This document shows, piece by piece, positions 1-8,232 of a stretch of 64,000 nucleotides of DNA. Each line of letters opens with the position of its first letter. Position 1 is the first letter of the stretch. Source of the stretch: Panacibacter microcysteis (GTDB taxonomy: Bacteria; Bacteroidota; Bacteroidia; Chitinophagales; Chitinophagaceae). The stretch covers positions 1,054,001-1,118,000 of the forward strand of contig NZ_JADWYR010000002.1 in assembly GCF_015831355.1 (NCBI RefSeq), written 5' to 3'. The position numbers and the translations under genes are program-made. The notes below the pieces were generated by a model that saw only the letters and a program-made list of their open reading frames with translations, ran no database searches and had not been told where the DNA came from.

Positions 1-2002
1 AACCGCTTCGTCCGCCTTCGCCTGCAAGTTCCAGGTTGGAGATTATCCCGGAAGATGAAGCAAGATTACCGACACCGTTGGTTTGCGTTTTGAAAGTAGC
101 GTTACCGGTCAATGTTACGTTGCCAAGCGCCATAGCGGTAGTTACACCAGAGATGTTACCCGCGTAACCGAAGTTCAGGGTACCCTTAATCGTAAGCGGA
201 ACCATATCAATTGCCAGTTGGGGATAACGATCATCTGTCGTAGGCTCTGAATATAGTGAACCGGTGGTGCCGGTATTGTAAATTTCTATTGACGCTGTAT
301 TAGAGCCTGAACCATCCACAGTTAGAGACCTTATAAAGCCCGGTGATGCAAATGTGCTGGTGGAGGCCGCAATTGTCAGTTTACCATTGTTGATAAAGAA
401 ATCATTATCGTACACATACAGATTGGGGTTGTTTGTATTAGACTTATCTCCTATTGTAAGCGTTCCTCCGTTTATGTAAATAGGCCCAGACAATCCGGAA
501 TTATAAATAGAAAAAGGCTGTGAGAACATTACTTCGCCAGTACCTTCTTTTCTTAAGCCATAGCTTGTTAACAGCGGATTACCGTTGCCGTTACCACCGG
601 CACTGTTAGATAACCTGAGTGTGTTGGAACCTGAAACGTCGATAATTGCAGGGCTGTTTAGTGTAAGACCTGTAGTAACCTGTGTAAGTGTGGACTGCAC
701 ATTGAAACTGGCAGCCGTTACATTCACCTGCTGCGCGGTAGCACCGGTTGTTGCATCCATCTGGATTGTCTCACCGGCAGTTTCCAAATTCGCCGTACCG
801 TTTTGCACCCATCTGCCTGAGTAAGGACCACCTGAAGCAGTACCCCACCGGTTTACGGCACTACCATTATCCCAGTTGCCAGAACCGGATGATTGTGTAT
901 ACCTGTTCCTGTTGCTTGCTATCGTGAAAGTATTTCCCACACTTACTGGTGTGGTTCCCACCTTGGCAGGCGTACCTGAAAAACTAAAGTTTGTGAAAGC
1001 AGTAGTGGTAATATTGATTGTTCTTCCTGCAGTAGCTGTAACAAGTGCATCGGCTGTAATAAAAAAATAAGAAGACTTATTTACAGCAATACTACTGAAG
1101 CCGGTATTAAATGTAATGTTGCCGCCGGAAAGAGCAGTTAAAACAGTGCTGCCTACCTGTGTGGCGCCGTATAAAGAGTTATAGGAATTTTGCCAGAGTT
1201 TAAAGTTTGCAAAATCTGTAGCAATGTAAGTACCACCGGTTGTAACGGTGATTGCTGATGGAGCGATAGATGTTACATGTGCATCCATCCTGAAGGAAGC
1301 GATCATGTTGTCGGTAGTGGATGCAAATAAATTCGCCGCCACGGGGTGATTGGGTGCGATACAAACGGTGGCTGATGCAGGCCCCTGGCCTTGTACCTGA
1401 AAATTATCTACGGCGAAAATGCCACTGGTGGAACTGTTTGTAAAATTGATCCTGATATCAAGAGACGTAGCCGGTGTGACTGACAGGGCTGAAGAAAGAT
1501 ACTCCTGCCATGTCGTTGACGTTGCAACCGCAGTCGCTATCGTTACAAACGCTGCACCATCTACGCTGTATTGAATAGTGTTTATCGTGGATGTACCTGT
1601 AGTACCTCTTCTGTGTTGAAAATAAACTTTAAAATTTGAATATGCCTTAAGGCTTGAACCGGTAAGCCTGAAGTTGAAATATTGAGCACTTGTACCACTT
1701 AATGCAACGATCCTGTTTGGAGAAGCTGTGGTATTTGCTGTAAAGGCAGATGCTCCCGTAACAGTACCGGCAAAACTGCTTGAGCCGTCGTGCAGCGCCT
1801 GGCTGTAATTACTTCCTGAACTTAATACAGATGAAATGCCATTGACGTACCTGGAGTAGAATTTTGGATAGTTGGTAATATTTGAAACATCAAAGTTGTA
1901 GTTTACAAGCGTAGTCTGCGCAAGTGTGGCAAGCGAAATGGCCATAAAACATATAACCATTATACTCCGGAACGGAGCACTATTAGGGGGTGCAGTCTTC
2001 AT
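1..2002 (-). CDS. Large secreted beta-repeat protein, 5' part (runs off left edge)
   Basis: An open frame starts at the ATG at 2002-2000 and has no stop down to base 1, so about 667 residues are visible and the C-terminus lies outside the window. It begins with a signal peptide (basic start, then a hydrophobic stretch ending ATLAQ). The body is rich in Thr, Ser, Gly and Asn, with strand-forming segments. Residues about 60-190 resemble a carbohydrate-binding-like or discoidin-like beta sandwich (ending in a VDNFQVQG-type strand). The later part has the INGGTLTIGD pattern of autotransporter-associated beta-strand (PATR) repeats. In Bacteroidota such proteins usually end in a T9SS sorting domain, but that end is not visible here. 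The role is probably at the cell surface or extracellular; the function is unknown. The antisense plus-strand ORFs inside it are shadows. Confidence 0.85.
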   Translation of the reverse strand, partial: MKTAPPNSAPFRSIMVICFMAISLATLAQTTLVNYNFDVSNITNYPKFYSRYVNGISSVLSSGSNYSQALHDGSSSFAGTVTGASAFTANTTASPNRIVALSGTSAQYFNFRLTGSSLKAYSNFKVYFQHRRGTTGTSTINTIQYSVDGAAFVTIATAVATSTTWQEYLSSALSVTPATSLDIRINFTNSSTSGIFAVDNFQVQGQGPASATVCIAPNHPVAANLFASTTDNMIASFRMDAHVTSIAPSAITVTTGGTYIATDFANFKLWQNSYNSLYGATQVGSTVLTALSGGNITFNTGFSSIAVNKSSYFFITADALVTATAGRTINITTTAFTNFSFSGTPAKVGTTPVSVGNTFTIASNRNRYTQSSGSGNWDNGSAVNRWGTASGGPYSGRWVQNGTANLETAGETIQMDATTGATAQQVNVTAASFNVQSTLTQVTTGLTLNSPAIIDVSGSNTLRLSNSAGGNGNGNPLLTSYGLRKEGTGEVMFSQPFSIYNSGLSGPIYINGGTLTIGDKSNTNNPNLYVYDNDFFINNGKLTIAASTSTFASPGFIRSLTVDGSGSNTASIEIYNTGTTGSLYSEPTTDDRYPQLAIDMVPLTIKGTLNFGYAGNISGVTTAMALGNVTLTGNATFKTQTNGVGNLASSSGIISNLELAGEGGRSG

Positions 2003-2321
2003 GATATTGGTTTTACAGTAAAAACAGGGTCACCGTTTTACTTAAGCGAATATATATACTATTATATATTAGAATAATTAAGATTTAATTAACAGCAAGT
2101 TATACTGCAAAGCTTGTGGGCATGCTTTTAAAATCTTTCTTTACTCATACACAACATGTTCCTGAAAACGGACACATTTACAAAATGTTGTATTTTATGT
2201 TAGCGGAACTATAAATTATAGCAATTTTTAATCTTTATATTAACATTTATACATCCTTAAAGCGTTAAAAATTAAAAGCCGTTATTAAAATTTTTCTAAA
2301 CATTCCATTAATATTACAACT
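2003..2321. other. AT-rich divergent intergenic region
   Basis: This stretch lies between the divergent starts at 2002 (minus) and 2322 (plus). It is strongly AT-rich, with TA-rich runs around 2050-2095 and 2215-2310. It must hold promoters for both genes, but I find no clean TTTG / TAnnTTTG pair. No small ORF, repeat copy or RNA gene is seen. Confidence 0.5.
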
Positions 2322-2771
2322 ATGAAAGCTAGTCAAAGTTTGTTCTCAAAATTTCTTCTGGTAACATCTTCGCTTTTCGTCCTGATGATTCTTCCTGCCT
2401 GTTCTTCAGGTGACGCCGCAGCAGAAAATGAACAATCTTACGTAGATCAGAAAGAAAGTCTTGAAGCGAAAGAGAAAAAACACCCGTTGAAGTTTTTGAT
2501 GGTAAAAGGCGACGACAAGAAAAATCTTATCGGCCAAACAGTGATCCGCGGGACTATTACAAATAAGGCAAGCATTGTTGCATATACTGACATCCGGGTA
2601 AAAATGTTGTGTTATAAAAACGGGGCTATGGCAGAAGAGCACGAAGATGTGATTGATGAAGTAATAAAACCAAATGCTTCCATCAGCTTTAAAACAAAAT
2701 ACCGGTTGCCAAAAGGTACGGACAGTATTGCTTTATCAGTAATGAATGCTGCCATTGCGGAAATAAAATAG
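2322..2771 (+). CDS. Small lipoprotein with FxLYD-like beta-sandwich domain
   Basis: 149 residues. The N-terminus is a lipoprotein signal: a basic start, a hydrophobic core (FLLVTSSLFVLMI) and the lipobox LPAC, with Cys27 as the likely lipidated residue. After a charged linker (about 30-55) comes a region of about 95 residues with alternating strands (IRGTITNKASIVAYTDIRV, then a KPNASISFKTKYRLPKG strand pair). This resembles the FxLYD/DUF3426-like domains that handle 'intrinsic versus extrinsic' contacts at the envelope. The name is an inference from the strand pattern, not a firm family match. It ends 94 bases before the convergent YihY gene, and a copy of the dispersed repeat fills that gap. 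Confidence 0.8.
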   Translation: MKASQSLFSKFLLVTSSLFVLMILPACSSGDAAAENEQSYVDQKESLEAKEKKHPLKFLMVKGDDKKNLIGQTVIRGTITNKASIVAYTDIRVKMLCYKNGAMAEEHEDVIDEVIKPNASISFKTKYRLPKGTDSIALSVMNAAIAEIK

Positions 2772-2774
2772 TGC

Positions 2775-2860
2775 GAAGGTTGCTGCTGCCCACAGATATA
2801 CAGATGAAGTGATTGCGACGCAAGGGACGATGCCCAAAGTTCCGCTGCCGGTATCAAAAC
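2775..2860 (-). repeat. Dispersed intergenic repeat, GC-type, copy 1 (diverged)
   Basis: The core is at 2805-2824 on the minus strand and reads CTTGCGTCGCAATCACTTC-like, keeping the inverted TGCGTCGCA. The CCGGC-type outer arm follows toward 2860. It fills the gap between two convergent stop codons. Confidence 0.75.
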
Positions 2861-2865
2861 ATTGA

Positions 2866-3819
2866 TTACTGCTTTTTTTTCAATTTCAGTTTATCCGTGT
2901 GCCTTTTAAGATAAGTAATACTAACATTGAGTTCGTAACCGATCAGCAAAATCAATGCGTTGATAAAAATCAGCGTCATAATGATCAGCAGCGAACCGAT
3001 GGACCCGTAAAACTTGTTATAGTTGGAAAAATTCTGCGCCCATAACGAAAACAGCCAGGTGGCAAGTATCATTAACAGCGTGGCAAGCACGGCACCCGGT
3101 GAAAGCAATTTCCATCGTTTTTGCACAGAGGGGGCAAACTTATAAATAAACGCCACCGCATATAAAAATAACGCCACTACCACCAGCCATCGCAGGCTTT
3201 GAATAAGGTATTTGGTGTTGTCGTTTTCAATACCCAGCTTTTCCATAATGTAATTAAACAACACACCCTGCCCTGCTGAAATAATGGCCGTTCCTATAAA
3301 AAGGATAACAAGTATGATGGTGAGCTTGATAGCCCGCAGACGTTTGCCAAGAAATTTCGGTTTTGCCCTGTCGAGTAGAGAACGGTCAAAACTTCTTATA
3401 ATACCCATCATTGCATTGGAGGTGTAAAACAATGCAAGCATAAAACCAATAGAAAGCAAGCCGGTTTTTGGCTTATTGAAAAAATCATCCAGAAAATCTG
3501 CAATCACTTTTCGGGTATCTTCATTGGGGCTGATGTTTGCAATAACCCCGATCAGCTCGTTGTGAATACTTTTCGATACGGGAAAATAAGGAACCAAAGT
3601 AAACAGGAACAAACACGCTGCAGGTATAGCCATAATAATATTAAAAGAAATAGCGGCCGCCCTGGTGTTCAACCCCTCGCGCTTTATCTGGCCAATAAAA
3701 AAATGCCAAACTTCGTATAGTGGTAAACCCTGGAACCCCGGAATGATAAGCTGCTTACTTTTCTCACGAAAGGAAGTTACCGGTTTGGATTCTAATATAA
3801 TACGTTCAATTTTTCTCAA
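2866..3819 (-). CDS. YihY/BrkB-family inner membrane protein
   Basis: 317 residues with five to six hydrophobic helices. The N-terminal cytoplasmic stretch is followed by family features: LNTRAAAISFNIIMAIPAA in the first membrane segment (about 55-80), then SIGFMLALFYTSNAMMGI and RRLRAIKLTIIL-like basic loops. The length and layout match the YihY/UPF0761 (virulence factor BrkB) family, whose biochemical role is not settled; members were once called ribonuclease BN in error. The start is 2 bases from the mltG stop at 3822, so the two are almost certainly co-transcribed. The basic C-terminus (KLKLKKKQ) is cytoplasmic. Confidence 0.9.
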   Translation of the reverse strand: MRKIERIILESKPVTSFREKSKQLIIPGFQGLPLYEVWHFFIGQIKREGLNTRAAAISFNIIMAIPAACLFLFTLVPYFPVSKSIHNELIGVIANISPNEDTRKVIADFLDDFFNKPKTGLLSIGFMLALFYTSNAMMGIIRSFDRSLLDRAKPKFLGKRLRAIKLTIILVILFIGTAIISAGQGVLFNYIMEKLGIENDNTKYLIQSLRWLVVVALFLYAVAFIYKFAPSVQKRWKLLSPGAVLATLLMILATWLFSLWAQNFSNYNKFYGSIGSLLIIMTLIFINALILLIGYELNVSITYLKRHTDKLKLKKKQ

Positions 3820-3821
3820 TA

Positions 3822-4850
3822 CTACTGTGTTTGTTTGCTCCTGATAAGATCGTCCAGCGCACGCTGGTACTCTTTTGCATACTTATCATGTTCTGCAAAA
3901 CTGTTGCTGAAATGATGATACCCGCTAAAATCGCTGTTGGCCACAAAGAAAAGATAATCTGTTTTAGGTGCCTGCAGCACTGCATCTATGGTAGAGGTTG
4001 CGGCAATACATATGGGGCCGGGCGGCAATCCTTTGTATTTATAAGTGTTGTAAGGAGATTCTACTGCCAGGTGTTTATAATAGATTCTCTTCAGCGCAAA
4101 ATCGCGCAGCGCATATTTCACTGTCGGGTCGGCTCCAAGCAGCATGCCTTTGTTCATCCTGTTAATGTAAACACTGGCAATCTTCCCTTTGTCTTCCTGT
4201 TTATTGGTTTCTTCATCTATTATAGATGCAATGGTATAAACCTGTTCAGGTGTTAGCCCCTGCTCCTGCGCCTGCTGTAATCTTGTTTCATTCCAGAATT
4301 TCTGGTGCTCTTCCTTCAGCCTTTCCAATACAGTAAGCGGTTGCGTGTACCAGTTAAAGAAGTAAGTGTTTTGAATAAGCAAAGTAAAAACCGTATTGGT
4401 ATCTACACCAAGGGCCAGCAAAGAATCATTACTGGATAAAAAATTCATGGCTGCAGCAGAATCGAATGAGAAATTTTTGCCGAGTTGCCGTGCAAAATTT
4501 TCTTTGGTCCGCAATTTATTGATGACCAGTTTTACCGGAGATTGTGTGTTGTTGCGCAGCATCCGCACAACCGTAACAATGCTTGCACCTTTTTTTATTT
4601 CAAAACGCCCTGCTCTCAGTTTATCCCACACACCGGCATTATTGGCTGCCAGTTTAAAAATAGCAGGAAAGCTAAACAGGTTTGCCGTATCAACCTGTGC
4701 CTGTACCTGTTGTTGCATATCATTTCCCGGTCTCACATACAGGTATTTTTTGTCACCGTTAAAACCCGTTCCCGGCCCGAAAAGCAACCATGCAAATGCC
4801 ACACCGGCAATCAGCAGCAAACCAACAACGTATAAGAATATTTTTTTCAT
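3822..4850 (-). CDS. mltG: Endolytic murein transglycosylase MltG
   Basis: 342 residues. One N-terminal membrane helix (about 3-25) precedes a periplasmic LysM-like part (about 35-100) and the YceG catalytic domain. MltG cleaves nascent glycan strands near the membrane and sets the length of peptidoglycan chains. Visible hallmarks are ASII-DEET (about 208-215), the INRMNKGMLLGADPTVKYAL segment, SPYNTYKYKGLPPGPI and a HHFSNSFAEH-like end. The first acidic position of the active-site motif, usually Glu in 'VEKET/VEEET', is Asp212 here, followed by Glu213-Glu214; which one is catalytic I cannot settle by eye. It is upstream of, and probably in an operon with, the YihY gene. Confidence 0.95.
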   Translation of the reverse strand: MKKIFLYVVGLLLIAGVAFAWLLFGPGTGFNGDKKYLYVRPGNDMQQQVQAQVDTANLFSFPAIFKLAANNAGVWDKLRAGRFEIKKGASIVTVVRMLRNNTQSPVKLVINKLRTKENFARQLGKNFSFDSAAAMNFLSSNDSLLALGVDTNTVFTLLIQNTYFFNWYTQPLTVLERLKEEHQKFWNETRLQQAQEQGLTPEQVYTIASIIDEETNKQEDKGKIASVYINRMNKGMLLGADPTVKYALRDFALKRIYYKHLAVESPYNTYKYKGLPPGPICIAATSTIDAVLQAPKTDYLFFVANSDFSGYHHFSNSFAEHDKYAKEYQRALDDLIRSKQTQ

Positions 4851-4910
4851 TCAGGGTCAAAATAACAAATCAATGACCAATAAATCTTCAATCGCAGTAT
4901 TTGTTTTTTT

Positions 4911-5005
4911 AGGTACCCGGCAAAAGTACAGGTGGCATCATCGTTGCGTCGCACTCTTCAACTGCAACACATTATTGAGCAGTGCGAAGATGGCAGCAAA
5001 GAACA
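4911..5005 (+). repeat. Dispersed intergenic repeat, GC-type, copy 2
   Basis: The core is GTTGCGTCGCACTCTTCAAC at 4943-4962, with the GTAC end replaced by CAAC. The left arm begins GGTACCCGGCAAAAG and contains GGTGGCATCATC, nearly identical to the arm of the copy at 7607. The copy lies between the divergent mltG and sulfatase starts. Confidence 0.85.
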
Positions 5006-5149
5006 AATACTTGCCAATCATTAAGAAGTAACATAAACATATGGTTGACAGTAAGAGCTTTAGCGTTTTGAAATATCGGCGAATAGCTTTATTTTTATCG
5101 CAACACCAGGGCTAAACAAACCAATCGATCCGTCCATAAACCAACTACC

Positions 5150-6517
5150 ATGAAAGTTAATGTACCAAAACTGCTAACGCGTGTATTTTCTGTAATACTT
5201 ATTAGTTCGATAGTATGGTCTTGTAAAAAGGCAGCTGAGCTATCTGGCAGCAACGCTGTTGTTTCAGCAGATGTGTCAGATGCAGCGGCAGCCACCGGCA
5301 GGCCAAATATCATCCTCATACTTGCAGACGATGTTGGGTATGGACTTCCTACAGTAAATGGCGGTCAGACTTATCAAACGCCCAATATAGATCGTCTTGC
5401 TGCTGCGGGTATGCGTTTCACCCAATGTTACGGCTCGCCGCTTTGTTCGCCGTCACGCACCATGTTTATGACCGGTAAATACAATTTTCGTAATTATAAT
5501 GAGTGGGGCATACTGGATCTGAATGAAAAGATGATGTCGAACGTATTGCAAAGCGCCGGCTACAAAACCTATGTTGCCGGTAAATGGGCGTTTGACGGTG
5601 GGGATGTTTCTATAAAAGCGCATGGTTTTGACAGCTATAGTGTATGGAGCGCATTTCTTGGTGATAACGGCTCTCATTACAAAACACCGCGCATTTATGA
5701 GAACAGCGGTTACCTGCCCGATAATGTTGTAAGAAACCAATACGGTGATGATATTTTTACAGACCGTGTTTTGTCATTTATAAAAGACAACAGGAAGAAT
5801 AACTTCTTTGTGTATTTTCCCATTACTTTATGTCACTCCCCTTACTCACCCACACCAGATGACCCGCAATATGCAGCATGGGATCCTAAGAGTCCTTCTG
5901 ACAGCAGCTATTTTCCTTCTATGGTAAAATACATGGACAAAAAAATTGGCATGCTTGCAGATTCTTTAAGAGCATGGAGATTGTTTAACAACACCATCCT
6001 GGTGTTTGCAGGAGACAATGGTACCCCCCATGGTATATGGTTTACACAGGATGGTGTATACCAGGAAGGTTCTAAATCTTCTACCAATACTTATGGTACT
6101 CATGTTCCACTGATTGTTACATGGCCCGCAGGCGGCGTAAGAGGCGGGCAGGTTAATAATAACCTCATTGACTTTACAGATTTTACCGCAACCGCATTTG
6201 AAGCGGCCGGTATTTCAACACCTGCAGACTATGGCCCGGTAGATGGTGTAAGTTTCCTTAACCAGTTGCGGGGCTTACCCAACACACCCAGGGAGTGGGT
6301 TTTCTGCCATTACAAACCCGATACAGATGCACAGAACGGGAACGTGGTAAGACGATGGATTAATAACACACAATATAAACTGTACGACAGCACCGGAAGG
6401 TTTTACAACGTGGTACTGGACCCTGAAGAAAAGAGACCGATTAAACCAAGCAAAATGACGCCGGCAGAAAGGGCACTGCAGGCAGAATTTCAATCTATCA
6501 TGGATACACTGCACTAG
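5150..6517 (+). CDS. Sulfatase, lipoprotein, Cys-type formylglycine site
   Basis: 455 residues. The N-terminal hydrophobic segment ends in WSC (Cys25), so a membrane-anchored lipoprotein is likely. The sulfatase/alkaline-phosphatase fold starts with NIILILADDVGYG (metal ligands Asp60 and Asp61). The activation signature C-x-P-S-R is at 99-103 (CSPSR), where the Cys is converted to formylglycine by a sulfatase-maturing enzyme. VAGKWAFD and FAGDNGTP are the later conserved active-site pieces. The substrate cannot be read from the sequence; Bacteroidota sulfatases often desulfate polysaccharides. No SusC/SusD pair or maturase is nearby, so it is an isolated gene. A good terminator follows. Confidence 0.93.
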   Translation: MKVNVPKLLTRVFSVILISSIVWSCKKAAELSGSNAVVSADVSDAAAATGRPNIILILADDVGYGLPTVNGGQTYQTPNIDRLAAAGMRFTQCYGSPLCSPSRTMFMTGKYNFRNYNEWGILDLNEKMMSNVLQSAGYKTYVAGKWAFDGGDVSIKAHGFDSYSVWSAFLGDNGSHYKTPRIYENSGYLPDNVVRNQYGDDIFTDRVLSFIKDNRKNNFFVYFPITLCHSPYSPTPDDPQYAAWDPKSPSDSSYFPSMVKYMDKKIGMLADSLRAWRLFNNTILVFAGDNGTPHGIWFTQDGVYQEGSKSSTNTYGTHVPLIVTWPAGGVRGGQVNNNLIDFTDFTATAFEAAGISTPADYGPVDGVSFLNQLRGLPNTPREWVFCHYKPDTDAQNGNVVRRWINNTQYKLYDSTGRFYNVVLDPEEKRPIKPSKMTPAERALQAEFQSIMDTLH

Positions 6518-6520
6518 AAT

Positions 6521-6549
6521 AAAAAGCCTCACACTACGTGGGGCTTTTT
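6521..6549 (+). terminator. Rho-independent terminator after the sulfatase
   Basis: The stem AAAAAGCCTCAC pairs with GTGGGGCTTTTT around a 5-base loop (ACTAC), ending in a T-run. It starts 4 bases after the stop codon. Confidence 0.85.
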
Positions 6550-6639
6550 GATGTGTTAAATTGTAAGCCACAACGCGAATAATTTTTAAGGCATCAGCTA
6601 TTTCGTTACTAAATTGCAGTGCATCAAAGCGCACCTGAT

Positions 6640-7521
6640 ATGGCAACTATTCTTGATCTTGTAGGCAATACTCCATTGGTTGAACTAAAGAATATTACGG
6701 TAAACAAAAATGTAAAAATCTACGGTAAGCTGGAAGGCGATAACCCCGGCGGCAGTGTAAAAGACCGTGCCGCGTATGGTATGATCAAAGGTGCGCTGGA
6801 CCGCGGCGAAATAAAACCGGGTATAAAACTTATTGAGGCCACCAGTGGCAATACCGGTATTGCGCTGGCAATGATTGCCAGTATGTTCAATGTACCAATA
6901 GAACTGGTAATGCCCGAAGATGCAACTAGAGAACGTGTGCTGACTATGCAAGCATTTGGCGCTACGGTAATATTAACGCCAAAAGCAAAATCTATGGAAG
7001 GTGCTATCGATTATGCCAATGAACAGGTTGCAAAGGGAGGCTATCTTATGCTCAACCAGTTTGCCAACCCTGATAATTACTTAATGCACTACAATACCAC
7101 GGGCCCGGAAATATGGAAAGATACGCAAGGCACGGTTACGCACTTTGTTTCTGCAATGGGAACTACGGGTACCATAATGGGTGTATCAAGATACCTGAAA
7201 GAGCAGAACCCAAATGTTCAGATTGTAGGTTGCCAGCCAACCGACGGCTCTCACATACCCGGCATTCGTAAATGGCCACAGGCATACCTGCCGAAAATTT
7301 TTGAGAAAGAGCGTATAGACCGTATTATTGAAGTAGATGAAAAAGACGCCCGGTCGATGGCCAAAAAACTGGCAACAAGAGAAGCAATTTTTAGTGGTAT
7401 GAGCAGCGGTGGTGCTGCATATGCTGCCATAAAACTTTCAAAAGAAATAAAAGAAGGCGTAATTGTTTTTATTGTTTGCGACCGTGGCGACCGCTATTTG
7501 TCTTCTGATTTGTTCGATTAA
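6640..7521 (+). CDS. cysM: Cysteine synthase B-type PLP enzyme
   Basis: 293 residues from the ATG at 6640, chosen because family members start just before the (D/E)xVGNTPLV motif; an in-frame ATG at 6619 would add seven residues. It makes cysteine from O-acetylserine and a sulfur donor, with PLP bound to the Lys of GGSVKDRAAYG. The ATSGNTGIALA loop binds the substrate carboxylate, and the phosphate-binding region is SAMGTTGTIMG. The short length and the C-terminal SGMSSGGAAYAA agree with CysM rather than cystathionine beta-synthase. It stands alone between the sulfatase and the convergent cdd gene. Choosing CysM over CysK rests on overall resemblance, so this is fairly sure but not certain. 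Confidence 0.9.
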   Translation: MATILDLVGNTPLVELKNITVNKNVKIYGKLEGDNPGGSVKDRAAYGMIKGALDRGEIKPGIKLIEATSGNTGIALAMIASMFNVPIELVMPEDATRERVLTMQAFGATVILTPKAKSMEGAIDYANEQVAKGGYLMLNQFANPDNYLMHYNTTGPEIWKDTQGTVTHFVSAMGTTGTIMGVSRYLKEQNPNVQIVGCQPTDGSHIPGIRKWPQAYLPKIFEKERIDRIIEVDEKDARSMAKKLATREAIFSGMSSGGAAYAAIKLSKEIKEGVIVFIVCDRGDRYLSSDLFD

Positions 7522-7567
7522 CCTGCGCACGATCCCGGCATAACATATCCGGTGCAAATATCATTAT

Positions 7568-7660
7568 ACGCTGAGTTCTTCGCGTTTGATCAGTAAAGGT
7601 CTAGCCGTACAAGAGTGCGACGCAACGATGATGCCACCTGCACATTTGCCGGGTACATAA
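7568..7660 (-). repeat. Dispersed intergenic repeat, GC-type, copy 3
   Basis: The minus-strand core is GTTGCGTCGCACTCTTGTAC at 7626-7607. The left arm (GTACCCGGCAAATGTGCAGG, then TGGCATCATC) and the right arm with AAACGCGAAGAAC are both present. It sits between the convergent cysM and cdd stops. Confidence 0.9.
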
Positions 7661-7663
7661 AAA

Positions 7664-8155
7664 TCAACCTTCTTTAAGATCGCTGCTGCTGAAATGCAGT
7701 GGCAGTAGCTGTTTTACCTCTTTGATAATGTAAATACTGCCTTGCATGCCGGTAAGTATAACCCTTATGGGTTGGTGCTGACGGTTTTCAAACTCTGTTA
7801 ATGCCTGCCTGCACATGCCACATGGCGAGATAGGTTTGGAACTTGTGCCATGGTGGTTATTATAGCTTATGGCCATGGTATCTATAACAGTTCCGGGAAA
7901 TTGAGATGCAACGGCCGCAAGTACTACACGTTCTGCGCAAATGCCTACCGGAAAACTTGCATTTTCCTGGTTGGTACCCTCCACAATTTGTCCGTTGGTT
8001 AGTAATGCAGCCGCAGCAACGTTAAAGTTGGAATAAGGTGCGTAAGCATTGGCAGTAGCATTTCTGGCCACAGTTACCAGTTGTTTGTCTGCCGCTGACA
8101 ACTCATTGAAAGATTCGTACACCTCATATTCAAATTGCGCTAACACTTTATTCAT
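7664..8155 (-). CDS. cdd: Cytidine deaminase
   Basis: 163 residues, the usual size for the homotetrameric enzyme. It deaminates cytidine and deoxycytidine to uridine and deoxyuridine in pyrimidine salvage. The zinc site is visible: CAER with Cys73 and the proton-shuttling Glu75, and PCGMC with Cys112 and Cys115. YAPYSNFNVAAAAL is the conserved nucleoside-binding start, and the FxGTVIDTMAISY strand is also typical. The start is followed upstream by the lepB terminator, so it has its own promoter in the 8156-8178 interval or is read from lepB by leakage. Confidence 0.95.
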   Translation of the reverse strand: MNKVLAQFEYEVYESFNELSAADKQLVTVARNATANAYAPYSNFNVAAAALLTNGQIVEGTNQENASFPVGICAERVVLAAVASQFPGTVIDTMAISYNNHHGTSSKPISPCGMCRQALTEFENRQHQPIRVILTGMQGSIYIIKEVKQLLPLHFSSSDLKEG

Positions 8156-8178
8156 ACCAGCAATTTACGCATATAAAT

Positions 8179-8213
8179 AAAAAATCTCCACTCAATGTTG
8201 AGCGGAGATTTTC
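8179..8213 (-). terminator. Terminator of lepB (minus strand)
   Basis: AAAATCTCC-A-CTCA pairs with TGAG-C-GGAGATTTT around ATGT, and the minus strand continues into a T-rich run. It lies about 20 bases beyond the lepB stop and just before the cdd start. Confidence 0.8.
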
Positions 8214-8232
8214 CGTAAATATTTATTGCGGT

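Noticed and set aside
585-1070. Plus-strand ORFs of 79 and 64 residues
   Set aside because: They are antisense to the long open frame of the secreted beta-repeat protein, which is much better supported.
4396-5031. 211-residue plus-strand ORF
   Set aside because: Antisense to mltG and running through a repeat copy.
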